Shown: positions 1 through 9,189, numbered from the stretch's first letter. The stretch is 64,000 bases of DNA from an uncultured beta proteobacterium (GCA_903889565.1 CAISYC010000029.1:1-64000), one strand, 5' to 3'. Notes: generated by a model from the letters alone, not told the origin. Translations and numbers: made by a program.

Positions 1-2
1 CA

Positions 3-341
<339 letters not shown>

Positions 342-351
342 GGGGAATGCC

Positions 352-1857
352 ATGAAGCGACTTTTTACTCTGCTTGCCCTCGTCGGTGCGCTTGGCTTTT
401 GCGCCGCCCCGCTGATGGCGCAGGACAAACCCGCAGAAGCACCGAAGGCTGAAGCTCCGGCCGCTGCGCCTGCGGCAGCGCCGGCTGCTGCCGCACCCGC
501 GGCGACGGCCGAAGCAGCCGCGCCGGCACCGACGCCGAACAAGGGCGACACCGCGTGGATGCTGACATCGACCGCACTGGTATTGCTGATGTCCGTGCCC
601 GCGCTGGCGCTGTTCTACGGCGGCCTCGTCCGCAGCAAGAACATGCTGTCGGTGCTGATGCAGGTGTTCGTCACGTTCTCGCTGATCTCGGTGCTGTGGT
701 GCATCTACGGCTACAGCCTGGCGTTCACCGAGGGCAACTCGTTCATCGGCGGCCTCGACCGGCTATTCCTCAAAGGCACCTTTGACTCGATGAAGGGCGA
801 GTTTTCGATGGCGGCTACGTTCAGCAAAGCCACCCCGATGTACGAACTCGTATTCGTCGCGTTCCAGGCAACCTTTGCCGCGATCACCTGCTGCCTGATT
901 CTGGGTTCGGTGGTCGAGCGCATCAAGTTCTCCGCCGTGCTGATATTTATGGTGATCTGGTTCACGTTCAGCTACCTGCCGGTTGCGCACATGGTCTGGT
1001 TCTGGATGGGCCCGGATGCCTACACCGCAGCCAGCGTGGTCGATGAGATGAACTCCAAGGCCGGCCTGCTCTGGCAGTGGGGCGCGCTCGATTTCGCGGG
1101 CGGCACCGTGGTGCATATCAACGCCGGTGTTGCCGGCCTTGTCGGCGCCTACGTGATCGGCAAGCGCGTCGGCTACGGCAAGGAAGCGATGTCGCCGCAC
1201 AACCTGACGATGACCATGATCGGCGCCTCGCTGCTGTGGTTCGGCTGGTTCGGCTTCAACGCCGGCTCCGCGCTCGAAGCCAACGGTTCAGCCTCGCTCG
1301 CCTTCATCAACACCTTCCTCGCCACCGCTTGCGCCGTGCTGTCGTGGACCTTCGGCGAGTGGATCTTCAAGGGCAAACCTTCGATGCTGGGCGCCGCCTC
1401 CGGCGCCGTTGCGGGTCTGGTTGCGATCACCCCGGCTGCCGGTAACGTCGGCATCCCGGGTGCGTTCGTGATCGGCTTCGCCGCCGGCATCGTCTGCCTG
1501 TGGGGTGTCACCGGCCTGAAGAAGCTGCTCAATGCGGACGATGCGCTGGACGTCTTCGGCGTGCACGCAGTCGGCGGCATCATGGGCGCCCTGCTCACCG
1601 GCGTGTTCAACAACCAGGATCTCGGCGGACCGGGACTGGTGACCGATTGGGTCACGGCCAAAGTCGGCTCCAACCCGATCATGGATCAGTTGCTGATCCA
1701 GGCCAAAGCCGTCGGCGTGACGGTGATCTGGACCGCGGTGGTTGCCTTCATCGCCTTCAAGATCGCTGACATCATCGTCGGACTGCGCGTCTCCGAAGAA
1801 GTGGAGCGCGAGGGCCTCGATACCAACGAACACGGCGAAGCCGCCTATCACGTGTAA
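352..1857 (+). CDS. amtB: Ammonium transporter AmtB
   Basis: Inner-membrane ammonium channel, 501 residues. Residues 1-24 form a signal peptide ending ...PLMAQ. They are followed by about 38 residues very rich in Ala/Pro/Glu before the channel core starts near residue 63 (NKGDTAWMLTSTALVLLM). The pore twin-histidine pair is visible at about H255 (VVHINAGVAG) and H405 (FGVHAVGGIMG). The C-terminal tail contacts GlnK in the family. The start was chosen at ATG 352 after an AGGGGAAT Shine-Dalgarno; an upstream in-frame ATG at 211 would lie inside glnK. The low-complexity linker after the signal peptide is longer than in E. coli AmtB. A rho-independent terminator follows. Confidence 0.96.
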   Translation: MKRLFTLLALVGALGFCAAPLMAQDKPAEAPKAEAPAAAPAAAPAAAAPAATAEAAAPAPTPNKGDTAWMLTSTALVLLMSVPALALFYGGLVRSKNMLSVLMQVFVTFSLISVLWCIYGYSLAFTEGNSFIGGLDRLFLKGTFDSMKGEFSMAATFSKATPMYELVFVAFQATFAAITCCLILGSVVERIKFSAVLIFMVIWFTFSYLPVAHMVWFWMGPDAYTAASVVDEMNSKAGLLWQWGALDFAGGTVVHINAGVAGLVGAYVIGKRVGYGKEAMSPHNLTMTMIGASLLWFGWFGFNAGSALEANGSASLAFINTFLATACAVLSWTFGEWIFKGKPSMLGAASGAVAGLVAITPAAGNVGIPGAFVIGFAAGIVCLWGVTGLKKLLNADDALDVFGVHAVGGIMGALLTGVFNNQDLGGPGLVTDWVTAKVGSNPIMDQLLIQAKAVGVTVIWTAVVAFIAFKIADIIVGLRVSEEVEREGLDTNEHGEAAYHV

Positions 1858-1886
1858 CAGCGTCGGGACCCTCCTCCCCCGACCAT

Positions 1887-1913
1887 TGGGCGCCTTCGGG
1901 CGCCCATTTTTTT
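1887..1913 (+). terminator. Rho-independent terminator after glnK-amtB
   Basis: A perfect 8-bp stem TGGGCGCC / GGCGCCCA closes a TTCG tetraloop (1895-1898) and is followed by seven T residues. It lies 30 bases after the amtB stop and separates this operon from gshA. Confidence 0.95.
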
Positions 1914-1975
1914 GCCTGAATTCCGGCTGCAATGCCGCGATCGCAGGCACCAACAGCCCGGTCAGACGGGTTTGC

Positions 1976-1981
1976 TACAAT
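1976..1981 (+). promoter_or_regulatory. Probable -10 element for gshA
   Basis: TACAAT, 27 bases upstream of the gshA start and downstream of the amtB terminator. No convincing -35 hexamer is visible at 16-18 bases, so this rests on the -10 and its position. Confidence 0.45.
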
Positions 1982-2007
1982 AGCCGCCCGTTTCCGAGGC
2001 AGCCACG

Positions 2008-3318
2008 ATGACCGTCCCGCGCCTGACTACCGCTCTCAGCGGCCCGCCGCTCGATCTCGAGCGCAAGATTCTTGCCGCCATGCCGTCGATCGAGCACTGG
2101 TTCCGCGGCCAGTGGCAGGAACGCGAAACGCCGTTCTACGCCTCGGTCGATTTGCGCAACAGCGGCTTCAAACTGGCGCCCGTCGATACCAATCTGTACC
2201 CCGGCGGTTTCAACAATCTGAATCCCGATTTCCATCCGTTGTGCGTGCAGGCGGCGATGGTGGCAGTGGAAAAAATCTGCCCTGACGCGCGCGGCGTGCT
2301 GCTGATTCCCGAAAACCACACGCGCAACATGTTCTACCTGCAAAACGTGGCCGCACTGCAAACCATCCTGCGCCACGCCGGCATGAACGTGCGCATCGGC
2401 AGCCTGCTGCCGGAAATCACGGCGCCGACCGAGATCGCGCTGCCCGACGGTGCCACGCTCACGCTCGAACCGTTGAAGCGCAACGGCAACCGCCTGTCGG
2501 TCGACGGCTTCGACCCCTGCGTGATTCTGCTCAACAACGATCTCTCCGGCGGCGTGCCGGATATTCTGCGCAACCTCGAGCAAACATTGTTGCCGCCGTT
2601 GCACGCCGGCTGGTTCATGCGCCGCAAGTCGAACCATTTCGCCGCCTACCGCGAGGTTGCCGCCGATTTTGCGAAAGTCATCGACATCGACCCGTGGTTG
2701 ATCGATCCGTATTTCGAGAAATGCGGCAAGATCAATTTCCAGGAACGCAAAGGCGAAGAATGCCTTGAGGGCTATGTCTCGGAAATACTCGATGACATCC
2801 GCACCAAGTACAAAGAGTACGACATCAAGCACGAGCCATTTGTCATCGTCAAAGCCGATGCCGGCACCTACGGCATGGGCATCATGACGGTGAAGGATCC
2901 GTCGGAAGTGCGCGGCCTCAACCGCAAGCAGCGCAACAAGATGGCCGTGGTCAAGGAAGGCCTCGAAGTGCACGAAGTGCTGGTGCAGGAAGGCGTCTAC
3001 ACTTTTGAATCGGTCAACGGCGCGGCCGCCGAACCGGTCGTCTACATGATTGACCACTTTGTGGTCGGCGGTTTTTACCGCGTGCACAACGACCGCGGGC
3101 AGGACCAGAACCTCAACGCGCCAGGCATGCAGTTTTCGCCGCTGGCCTTCGCCGAACCGTGTTCGGCGCCCGATCCGGACGATCTCGGTTGCCCGCCGAA
3201 CCGTTTCTACGCTTATGGCGTGCTGGCGCGTCTGGCGCTTGCCGCGGCCGCGCTCGAACTCGAGCAAACCGCCAGCGCGCCGGCGGAACACTTGCAGGTC
3301 GTCGGCGGTAACGCCTGA
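2008..3318 (+). CDS. gshA: Glutamate--cysteine ligase (T. ferrooxidans-type GshA)
   Basis: First enzyme of glutathione synthesis: ATP-dependent joining of glutamate and cysteine in the cytoplasm. The 436-residue protein resembles the family found in acidithiobacilli and many betaproteobacteria, not the roughly 520-residue E. coli GshA; this is recalled from family knowledge. The segment around residues 285-295 (VKADAGTYGMGIMTVKD) looks like the nucleotide-binding core. The start ATG 2008 follows GAGGCAGCC. gshB begins 19 bases after its stop, which strongly supports the assignment and makes the pair an operon. The last 25 residues are Ala-rich. Confidence 0.93.
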   Translation: MTVPRLTTALSGPPLDLERKILAAMPSIEHWFRGQWQERETPFYASVDLRNSGFKLAPVDTNLYPGGFNNLNPDFHPLCVQAAMVAVEKICPDARGVLLIPENHTRNMFYLQNVAALQTILRHAGMNVRIGSLLPEITAPTEIALPDGATLTLEPLKRNGNRLSVDGFDPCVILLNNDLSGGVPDILRNLEQTLLPPLHAGWFMRRKSNHFAAYREVAADFAKVIDIDPWLIDPYFEKCGKINFQERKGEECLEGYVSEILDDIRTKYKEYDIKHEPFVIVKADAGTYGMGIMTVKDPSEVRGLNRKQRNKMAVVKEGLEVHEVLVQEGVYTFESVNGAAAEPVVYMIDHFVVGGFYRVHNDRGQDQNLNAPGMQFSPLAFAEPCSAPDPDDLGCPPNRFYAYGVLARLALAAAALELEQTASAPAEHLQVVGGNA

Positions 3319-3337
3319 TCATCCGCGTCATTTATTC

Positions 3338-4285
3338 ATGCGCATCGCCTTTCTGATCGACCCGCCCGAGTCGTTCAAGATCTACAAGGACTCGACCTAC
3401 GCCATGATGGTGGAGGCGGCCGGACGCGGCCATGAACTGCATGCGCTGCAGCAGGAAAACCTCGCATGGCGTAGCGGCAGTGTCAGTGCCGCGACGCAGC
3501 GCCTGCACCTGACCGGCGATGCCGACGCATGGTTCCGCCTCGATGCGGCGCAGACCATCGCGCTGAAGGACTTCGATGCGGTGCTGATGCGCAAGGATCC
3601 GCCGTTCGACATGGAATACGTCTACAGCACCTATCTGCTGGAACTAGCGCAGGACCAGGGTGCTCGCGTGTTCAACGATCCGCGCGCGATCCGCGACTGC
3701 AATGAAAAAATGACCATCGCGCGCTTTCCGCGGTTCACGGCGCCGACCCTGGTCACGCGCGACCTCGAATTAATCCGCGGCTTTCTGGCCGAACACGCCG
3801 ACATCATCCTGAAGCCGCTCGACGGCATGGGTGGCACCTCGGTGTTTCGTGTGCACGAAAAAGACCCGAATCTCAACGTCATCATCGAAACGGTCACCCA
3901 TTACGGCCGGCGCACCATCATGGCCCAGCGCTACATTCCGGCGATCGTCGATGGCGACAAGCGCATCCTGCTGATCGGCGGCAAGCCGGTGCCGCACGCG
4001 CTGGCGCGCATTCCCAAACCCGGCGAAACCCGCGGCAATCTGGCCGCCGGCGGCACCGGCGTGGCGCGCCCGCTATCGCTGCGCGACCGTGAAATCGCCG
4101 AAACCCTCGCCCCCCAGCTCAATGCCCGGGGCCTGCTGCTGGTCGGCCTCGACGTCATCGGCGATTACCTGACCGAGGTCAACGTCACCAGCCCGACCTG
4201 TTTTCAGGAAATTACCGAACAAACCGGCTTCAACGTCGCCGGCATGATGATCGACGCGGTCGAACGCGCAGTCGAGCGGCGCTGA
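3338..4285 (+). CDS. gshB: Glutathione synthetase
   Basis: Second glutathione-forming enzyme: adds glycine to gamma-glutamylcysteine using ATP. The 315-residue length is typical of bacterial GshB. It opens MRIAFLIDPPESFKIYKDST, the usual N terminus, and carries ATP-grasp features: DIILKPLDGMGGTSVFRV in the middle, then the glycine-rich loop near GNLAAGGTG and the C-terminal LTEVNVTSPT. ATG 3338 was chosen because the reading frame upstream of it lies inside gshA. It is probably translated from the gshA transcript. Confidence 0.97.
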   Translation: MRIAFLIDPPESFKIYKDSTYAMMVEAAGRGHELHALQQENLAWRSGSVSAATQRLHLTGDADAWFRLDAAQTIALKDFDAVLMRKDPPFDMEYVYSTYLLELAQDQGARVFNDPRAIRDCNEKMTIARFPRFTAPTLVTRDLELIRGFLAEHADIILKPLDGMGGTSVFRVHEKDPNLNVIIETVTHYGRRTIMAQRYIPAIVDGDKRILLIGGKPVPHALARIPKPGETRGNLAAGGTGVARPLSLRDREIAETLAPQLNARGLLLVGLDVIGDYLTEVNVTSPTCFQEITEQTGFNVAGMMIDAVERAVERR

Positions 4286-4322
4286 ACGCTTGCGTTCACG
4301 TTTAAATAGTCGCGGTTCACGG

Positions 4323-4328
4323 TAGAAT
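4323..4328 (+). promoter_or_regulatory. Possible -10 element for the PTS genes
   Basis: TAGAAT, 35 bases before the EIIA start, in the 78-base gap after gshB. TTCACG elements lie upstream but not at optimal spacing. The soluble PTS genes may therefore have their own promoter besides read-through from gshAB. Confidence 0.35.
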
Positions 4329-4363
4329 GTCGCATCGCCATTTCGAGAGCGGCAACAGACGGC

Positions 4364-4780
4364 ATGATCGGCATTCTCATCATCTCGCACGGCGGCCTCG
4401 GCGAAAGCCTGATCCATTGCGCCAGCCATGTGCTGAACAAGCAGCCGCCGCAGTTGATGCAGCTCGGCGTCGGCGCCAAGGACGACCCGCTGCTGGTGCT
4501 GCCGCGCGCGCTCAACATGGTGAAAGAACTCGACGACGGCAGCGGTGTGCTGGTGCTGACCGACATGTACGGCGGCTCGCCGTCGAACATCGCATCCAAA
4601 GTGGTGGTTCCGGGCAAGGTCGAGGCGATCTGCGGCGTCAATCTGCCGATGCTGATCCGCGTGCTGACTTACCGCGACCGCGATCTGCAAACCATCATGA
4701 CCAAGGCGATCAGCGGCGGCTGCGAAGGTGTCATGCGCGTTCCCATGTTCAAACTCCATAATGCTGCAACAGGAAGCTGA
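4364..4780 (+). CDS. PTS EIIA component, mannose family
   Basis: Single-domain EIIA of the mannose/fructose superfamily, 138 residues. It takes phosphate from HPr on the histidine in MIGILIISHGGLGE (H9). DMYGGSPSN (about residues 68-76) is the other conserved loop. No EIIB, EIIC or EIID is encoded nearby, so it is unlikely to move a sugar here and more likely acts as a regulatory phosphocarrier, as proposed for the same orphan EIIA in other betaproteobacteria. The gene overlaps the HPr start by 20 bases, which suggests translational coupling. Confidence 0.93.
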   Translation: MIGILIISHGGLGESLIHCASHVLNKQPPQLMQLGVGAKDDPLLVLPRALNMVKELDDGSGVLVLTDMYGGSPSNIASKVVVPGKVEAICGVNLPMLIRVLTYRDRDLQTIMTKAISGGCEGVMRVPMFKLHNAATGS

Positions 4781-5030
4781 AATCATCAACAAGCTGGGCC
4801 TGCACGCGCGCGCGTCGGCCAAGCTGACCCAGCTCGCCGGCCAGTTCAAGAGTGCGATCTGGCTCACGCGCAACGGCAAGCGCGTCAATGCCAAGAGCAT
4901 CATGGGTGTCATGATGCTGGCGGCGGCCAAGGGTTCGAAAGTCAAAATCGAAACCGACGGCGCGGACGAAGTGGCGGCCATGACCGCCATCACCGCGCTG
5001 ATCGCAAATTATTTCGAAGAAGGGGAATAA
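4761..5030 (+). CDS. ptsH: Phosphocarrier protein HPr
   Basis: Small phosphocarrier of 89 residues passing phosphate from EI (H15 in LGLHARAS) to EIIA. The regulatory serine region NAKSIMGVMML is also present, the target of HPr kinase in organisms that have one; no kinase gene is in this window. The start was set at MLQQEAEIINKLGLHARAS because HPr begins about 15 residues before its histidine. This places the start inside the EIIA gene. It sits between EIIA and EI in a compact cluster. Confidence 0.96.
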   Translation: MLQQEAEIINKLGLHARASAKLTQLAGQFKSAIWLTRNGKRVNAKSIMGVMMLAAAKGSKVKIETDGADEVAAMTAITALIANYFEEGE

Positions 5031-5121
5031 CGCGGACTTCGCGGGCCGCGATCAGGCAAACAGGTAAGCAATTGCGGCACCCGTTTGCCCGATTTCCGGT
5101 CTGCAGTCCGCCATTCTGGCC

Positions 5122-6846
5122 ATGAGCTTCACCATGCACGGCATACCGGTGTCCGGCGGCATCGCCATCGGACACGCCCATCTGGTGTCGCATGCCAGGC
5201 TGGAGGTCGCCCATTACGAGGTGCCGCCGGAGCAGGTCGCTGGCGAACTGGCGCGCTTCGACGCCGCGCTGAAAACCGTGCGCGCCGAACTCGGTGAATT
5301 GCGCACGCAGATTCCGGCCAATGCGCCGCAGGAATTCGACGCCTTCCTCAACCTGCACCTGATGATATTGAGCGACGCGACGCTGTCGTCGGTGCCGCGC
5401 GAAATCATCGAGTCGGAAAAATGCAACGCTGAGTGGGCGCTCAAAGTGCAGATGGACGCGCTGCTCGAGCAGTTCGACCAGATCGAGGACAACTACCTGC
5501 AGGAGCGCAAGGCCGACGTTATTCAGGTGGTCGAGCGCCTGATGAAAGTGCTGCTCGGCCGCCCCGGTTACACGCCGCGGTCGAACGAGGACGAGCGCAA
5601 CCTGATTCTGGTCGCGCACGATCTGTCACCGGCCGACGTCATCCAGTTCAAGCAGCACCAGTTCGCCAGCTTCATCACCGATGTCGGAGGCACCACCTCG
5701 CATACCGCGATCGTCGCGCGCAGTCTCAACATTCCATCGATCGTCGCGCTGCAGCGCTCGCGCCAGCTGATCCGCGAAAACGAGTTGCTGATCGTCGATG
5801 GCACGCTGGGCATGATCATTGTCGATCCCGATCCGCAGGCGCTGGCCGAATACCGGCTGCGCCAGCACCAATGGGATCTCGAAAAACAAAAACTCAAGCG
5901 CCTGCGCGGCACCCGTGCCGCCACCCTCGACAACGTCGAGGTCGAGTTGCACGCTAACATCGAGCTGCCGGGCGATGTGGAGCAGGTGCTGGAAAGCGGC
6001 GGCACCGGCATCGGGCTCTTCCGCACCGAATTCCTGTTTCTCAACCGCGACAACCTGCCCGACGAAGACGAACAGTTCGAGGCCTACCGCCGCGTGGTGC
6101 GTGAAATGGACGGTCTGCCAGTGACGATCCGGACCTACGATCTCGGCGCCGACAAGCAGATCAACGACGCGGTGACGACATCGCAGAATCCGGCGCTGGG
6201 CCTGCGCGCGATCCGCCTGTCGCTGTCCGAGCCGCCGATGTTTCTCGCGCAATTGCGCGCGCTGCTGCGCGCTTCGCACTACGGCAAGCTGCGCATCCTG
6301 ATTCCGATGCTGATGAGCGCGGCGGAAATCAACCAGACGCTCGCTTTCCTTGCGCAGGCGCGGCAGGAGCTCGAGGACAAGTTCATCCCCTATGACCGCG
6401 AGGTCAAGATCGGCGGCATGATCGAAATTCCCGCCGCCGCGCTGGTCATCCAGACCTTCACCAAACGCTTCGATTTTCTGTCGATCGGCACCAACGACCT
6501 GATCCAGTACACGCTGGCGATCGACCGCAGCGACGACGCCGTGTCGCATCTCTACGACCCGCTGCACCCGGCGGTGATCAACCTGATCGCGCATGTCATC
6601 AAGGCCTGCAATAAATCGAAAACGCCGGTGGCGCTGTGCGGCGAAATGGCCGGCGATGTGCGCCTGACACGCCTGCTGCTGGGGCTCGGCCTGCGCCAGT
6701 TCTCGATGCATCCGGCGAGCCTGCTTGAGGTCAAACAGCAGGTGCTGAAATCGAATCTGCGCGACATCGCGCCGCTTGCCGCGCGCATGCTGAATGCCGC
6801 CGACAGCGACAAGCTGCAGGCGATGCTGCGCAAACTCAACGCCTGA
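5122..6846 (+). CDS. ptsI: Phosphoenolpyruvate--protein phosphotransferase (EI)
   Basis: Enzyme I, 574 residues, which autophosphorylates from phosphoenolpyruvate and loads HPr. The phospho-histidine is H194 in GGTTSHTAIVARSLNIP. The PEP-binding barrel is recognisable from GIGLFRTEFLF (about residue 294) to the catalytic GTNDLIQYTLAIDRSDD and the active-site cysteine in ALCGEMAGD. MHGIPVSGG at residue 5 is the usual family start, so ATG 5134 is an alternative. It completes an EIIA-HPr-EI chain with no permease. Confidence 0.96.
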   Translation: MSFTMHGIPVSGGIAIGHAHLVSHARLEVAHYEVPPEQVAGELARFDAALKTVRAELGELRTQIPANAPQEFDAFLNLHLMILSDATLSSVPREIIESEKCNAEWALKVQMDALLEQFDQIEDNYLQERKADVIQVVERLMKVLLGRPGYTPRSNEDERNLILVAHDLSPADVIQFKQHQFASFITDVGGTTSHTAIVARSLNIPSIVALQRSRQLIRENELLIVDGTLGMIIVDPDPQALAEYRLRQHQWDLEKQKLKRLRGTRAATLDNVEVELHANIELPGDVEQVLESGGTGIGLFRTEFLFLNRDNLPDEDEQFEAYRRVVREMDGLPVTIRTYDLGADKQINDAVTTSQNPALGLRAIRLSLSEPPMFLAQLRALLRASHYGKLRILIPMLMSAAEINQTLAFLAQARQELEDKFIPYDREVKIGGMIEIPAAALVIQTFTKRFDFLSIGTNDLIQYTLAIDRSDDAVSHLYDPLHPAVINLIAHVIKACNKSKTPVALCGEMAGDVRLTRLLLGLGLRQFSMHPASLLEVKQQVLKSNLRDIAPLAARMLNAADSDKLQAMLRKLNA

Positions 6847-6852
6847 GCGCGC

Positions 6853-7293
6853 ATGCTGCGCGAGATCCTCGCGGTACGGCAGGACAATCCGGCATTGCAC
6901 AGGCGCTGGTTCCAGGACGACTTCTTTGAGCTCTATACCTGGCAGGCGCAGAACGGCACGCTCGCCGCATTCCAGCTCTGCTACGACGTGCGCGGGCGTG
7001 AGCGCGCGATGACCTGGCACCGCAGCCACGGCTTTTCGCACAACTCCATCGATTACGGCGGCGCGCGCGGCCGCATGAAGGGCACGCCGCTGTTGGCGGG
7101 CGAAGGGCGCTTTCCGCACCGCTTCGTGCGCTCGCGCTTCATCCGCCACGCAGCCACGCTCGACACCGCCATGCGCAGCTTCATACTCGACAAAATGCGC
7201 GAGTTCGGGCGTCACACCGCGCGCGGTGAAATTGCGGTTCAGCGCGGTTCGCGCGCGACGCCTTCCAAAAACCCCGCCAATTCGCCCATTTGA
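6853..7293 (+). CDS. Conserved-looking hypothetical protein downstream of ptsI
   Basis: A 146-residue frame starting 6 bases after the ptsI stop. I do not recognise a named family. It has a compact, plausibly folded core (PALHRRWFQDDFFELYTWQ, then AFQLCYDVRGRERAMTWH) rich in Arg, His and aromatic residues, no signal peptide and no membrane segment. The last 25 residues are basic and low in complexity. Composition matches its neighbours and spacing suggests co-transcription with ptsI. The core looks like a real protein rather than a chance frame, but no function can be assigned. Confidence 0.7.
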   Translation: MLREILAVRQDNPALHRRWFQDDFFELYTWQAQNGTLAAFQLCYDVRGRERAMTWHRSHGFSHNSIDYGGARGRMKGTPLLAGEGRFPHRFVRSRFIRHAATLDTAMRSFILDKMREFGRHTARGEIAVQRGSRATPSKNPANSPI

Positions 7294-7333
7294 CAACCGC
7301 TGCCTGCACGGGTAACTTAACCCATCGTTGTTG

Positions 7334-7386
7334 TGCGCCGATTTGATTCAGCTTGCGGGCGCCTAATAAATCCGGCTAAAGAGAAG
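7334..7386 (+). ncRNA. SAM-II (SAM-alpha) riboswitch aptamer upstream of metX
   Basis: The stretch reads GCGCC-GATTTGATTC...CTTGC-GGGCGC-CTAATAAATCC-GGCTAAAGAG. It fits the SAM-II consensus element by element: P1 pairing of GCGCC (7335-7339) with GGCGC (7358-7362), the GATTT loop, AATAAAT, and the conserved 3' GCTAAA (7375-7380) that closes the pseudoknot. Bound SAM should switch off metX, the homoserine acetyltransferase gene that follows. The class is best known in alphaproteobacteria. An intrinsic terminator lies 15 bases further on. Confidence 0.92.
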
Positions 7387-7400
7387 CATGGAGAACAAAG

Positions 7401-7432
7401 CCCGGTTTAGCGCAAGCGAACCGGGTTTTTTT
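7401..7432 (+). terminator. Attenuator hairpin abutting metX
   Basis: CCCGGTT (7401-7407) pairs with AACCGGG (7419-7425), with a GC-clamped tip and a GCAA loop. Seven T residues (7426-7432) then run directly into ATG 7433. TTTAGC (7406-7411) in its 5' arm is complementary to GCTAAA (7375-7380) of the SAM-II aptamer, so an antiterminator can form when SAM is absent. This looks like the expression platform of the riboswitch. Confidence 0.88.
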
Positions 7433-8578
7433 ATGGCTCAAGAAAACAAACATTCCGTCGGCGAAGTAACGCCGCAGACAGCGCGCTTCGATGAGCCGCT
7501 GGCGCTGAAAAGCGGCGCGTCCATCGCCGGCTACGACCTCGTCTACGAAATGTACGGCGAACTTAACGCGGCGCGCTCGAACGCGGTGCTGGTCTGTCAC
7601 GCCTTGAACGCCTCGCACCATGTCGCCGGCTGGCACGCCGGTGATCCGAAGAATACCGGCTGGTGGGACAACATGATCGGCCCCGGCAAGCCGCTCGACA
7701 CCAATCGCTTCTTCGTCATCGGCGTCAACAATCTCGGCGGCTGTTTCGGCTCGACCGGGCCGTCGTCGGTCAATCCGGCGACCGGCAAGCCCTGGGGCGC
7801 AGATTTCCCGGTGGTCACCGTCGAGGACTGGGTCAACTCACAGGCGCTGCTCGCCGATCAACTCGGCATCGAACGCTTCTCCGCCATCATGGGCGGCAGC
7901 CTGGGCGCAATGCAGGCGCTGTCGTGGACCATCCAGTATCCGGAGCGCGTCGGTCACGCATTGGTGATCGCCGGTGCGCCCAATCTGTCGGCGCAAAACA
8001 TTGCCTTCAACGAAGTCGCGCGCCAGGCCATCATTACCGATCCGGAATTTCACGGCGGCCATTACTACGAACACAACACCAGGCCGACGCGCGGACTGCG
8101 GGTCGCGCGCATGGTCGGTCACATCACGTATTTGTCGGATGACGAAATGGCGAGCAAGTTCGGCCGCCTGCTCCGGAACGGCAAGCTCAATTATTCATTC
8201 GACGTCGAATTCGAAATCGAGTCCTATTTGCGGCATCAGGGCAACAAGTTCTCGGATTATTTCGATGCCAACACCTATCTGCGCATCACCAAGGTGCTCG
8301 ATTACTTCGACCCCGCCGCGGCGCACGGCGGCAATCTGAGCCTGGCGCTGGAACCGGCGACCGCGGATTTTCTTGTGGTCTCGTTCACCACCGACTGGCG
8401 CTTCTCGCCGGAACGTTCGCGCGAAATCGTCAAGGCGCTGCTCGACAACCGGCGTGCCGTCAGCTACGCCGAGATCGATGCGCCGCACGGCCACGATGCG
8501 TTTCTGCTCGACGACGCGCGCTACCATCGGCTCGTCGCCGCCTACTTCGACCGCATTTCGCAGGAGCTCGCGTCATGA
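7433..8578 (+). CDS. metX: Homoserine O-acetyltransferase
   Basis: Alpha/beta-hydrolase fold enzyme making O-acetylhomoserine (or O-succinylhomoserine in some relatives) for methionine synthesis; 381 residues from this start. The nucleophile is S156 in GGSLGAMQ, the acid lies in TDWRFSPER, and the histidine is H354 in [11 protein letters not shown] 7433 gives the N-terminal length usual for betaproteobacterial homologues. An in-frame ATG at 7388 directly follows the aptamer with a weak GAGAAG site and would add 15 residues, placing the terminator inside the coding region. ATG 7433 itself has no good Shine-Dalgarno. metW overlaps its stop (ATGA). Confidence 0.95.
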   Translation: MAQENKHSVGEVTPQTARFDEPLALKSGASIAGYDLVYEMYGELNAARSNAVLVCHALNASHHVAGWHAGDPKNTGWWDNMIGPGKPLDTNRFFVIGVNNLGGCFGSTGPSSVNPATGKPWGADFPVVTVEDWVNSQALLADQLGIERFSAIMGGSLGAMQALSWTIQYPERVGHALVIAGAPNLSAQNIAFNEVARQAIITDPEFHGGHYYEHNTRPTRGLRVARMVGHITYLSDDEMASKFGRLLRNGKLNYSFDVEFEIESYLRHQGNKFSDYFDANTYLRITKVLDYFDPAAAHGGNLSLALEPATADFLVVSFTTDWRFSPERSREIVKALLDNRRAVSYAEIDAPHGHDAFLLDDARYHRLVAAYFDRISQELAS

Positions 8579-9186
8579 CCGGCAGCGGCGTGCAACGCTC
8601 GGATTTTGCGGCGATCGCCAACTGGATCAAACCGGAGGCGCGCGTGCTCGACCTCGGCTGCGCCGACGGCTCGCTGCTGCGTTATCTGGCCGAACAGCGC
8701 GCCAGCATCGGCTACGGCGTCGAAATCGACGACGAGCGCGTGCTCGCCTGCGTCAAAAACGGCGTCAACGTGATCCAGGGCGATATCGAACGCCAGCTCG
8801 GCGAGTTTGCCGACGCGTCGTTCGACTACGTGGTGCTGTCACAGACCCTCCAAGCGGTGCGCAGCAGCGAACGCGTAGTACGCGAAATGCTGCGCGTCGG
8901 CCGCGAAGGCATCGTCACGTTTCCGAATTTCGGTTACTGGCGCAACCGCCTGCACGTGCTGAGCGGCCACATGCCGGTATCCGACAACATTCCGTTCGAG
9001 TGGTACGACACGCCCAACATTCACCTCTGCACGATCACCGACTTCGAGGACTTCTGCGGCGCGCGCGGCGTGCGCATCCTCGAACGCATCGTCATCAACA
9101 ACCACGGCATGACGGTCAACCTGCTGCCCAATCTGCTGGGCAGCCTCGCCATCTACCGCTTCGAACGCGCGCCGGCAAAAGTCTAA
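8575..9186 (+). CDS. metW: Methionine biosynthesis protein MetW
   Basis: Class I SAM-methyltransferase-like protein of 203 residues, the partner of MetX in proteobacteria and probably needed for full homoserine acetyltransferase activity. The SAM-binding motif is [17 protein letters not shown] near residues 22-38. [11 protein letters not shown] and the [16 protein letters not shown] segment are hallmarks of MetW. The start overlaps the metX stop by four bases (ATGA), so the two are translationally coupled and under the same SAM-II control. Confidence 0.96.
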   Translation: MTGSGVQRSDFAAIANWIKPEARVLDLGCADGSLLRYLAEQRASIGYGVEIDDERVLACVKNGVNVIQGDIERQLGEFADASFDYVVLSQTLQAVRSSERVVREMLRVGREGIVTFPNFGYWRNRLHVLSGHMPVSDNIPFEWYDTPNIHLCTITDFEDFCGARGVRILERIVINNHGMTVNLLPNLLGSLAIYRFERAPAKV

Positions 9187-9189
9187 ACC

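Noticed and set aside
5626-7296. Long antisense frame opposite ptsI and its downstream gene
   Set aside because: A shadow of ptsI; the translation is compositionally biased and spans two real plus-strand genes.
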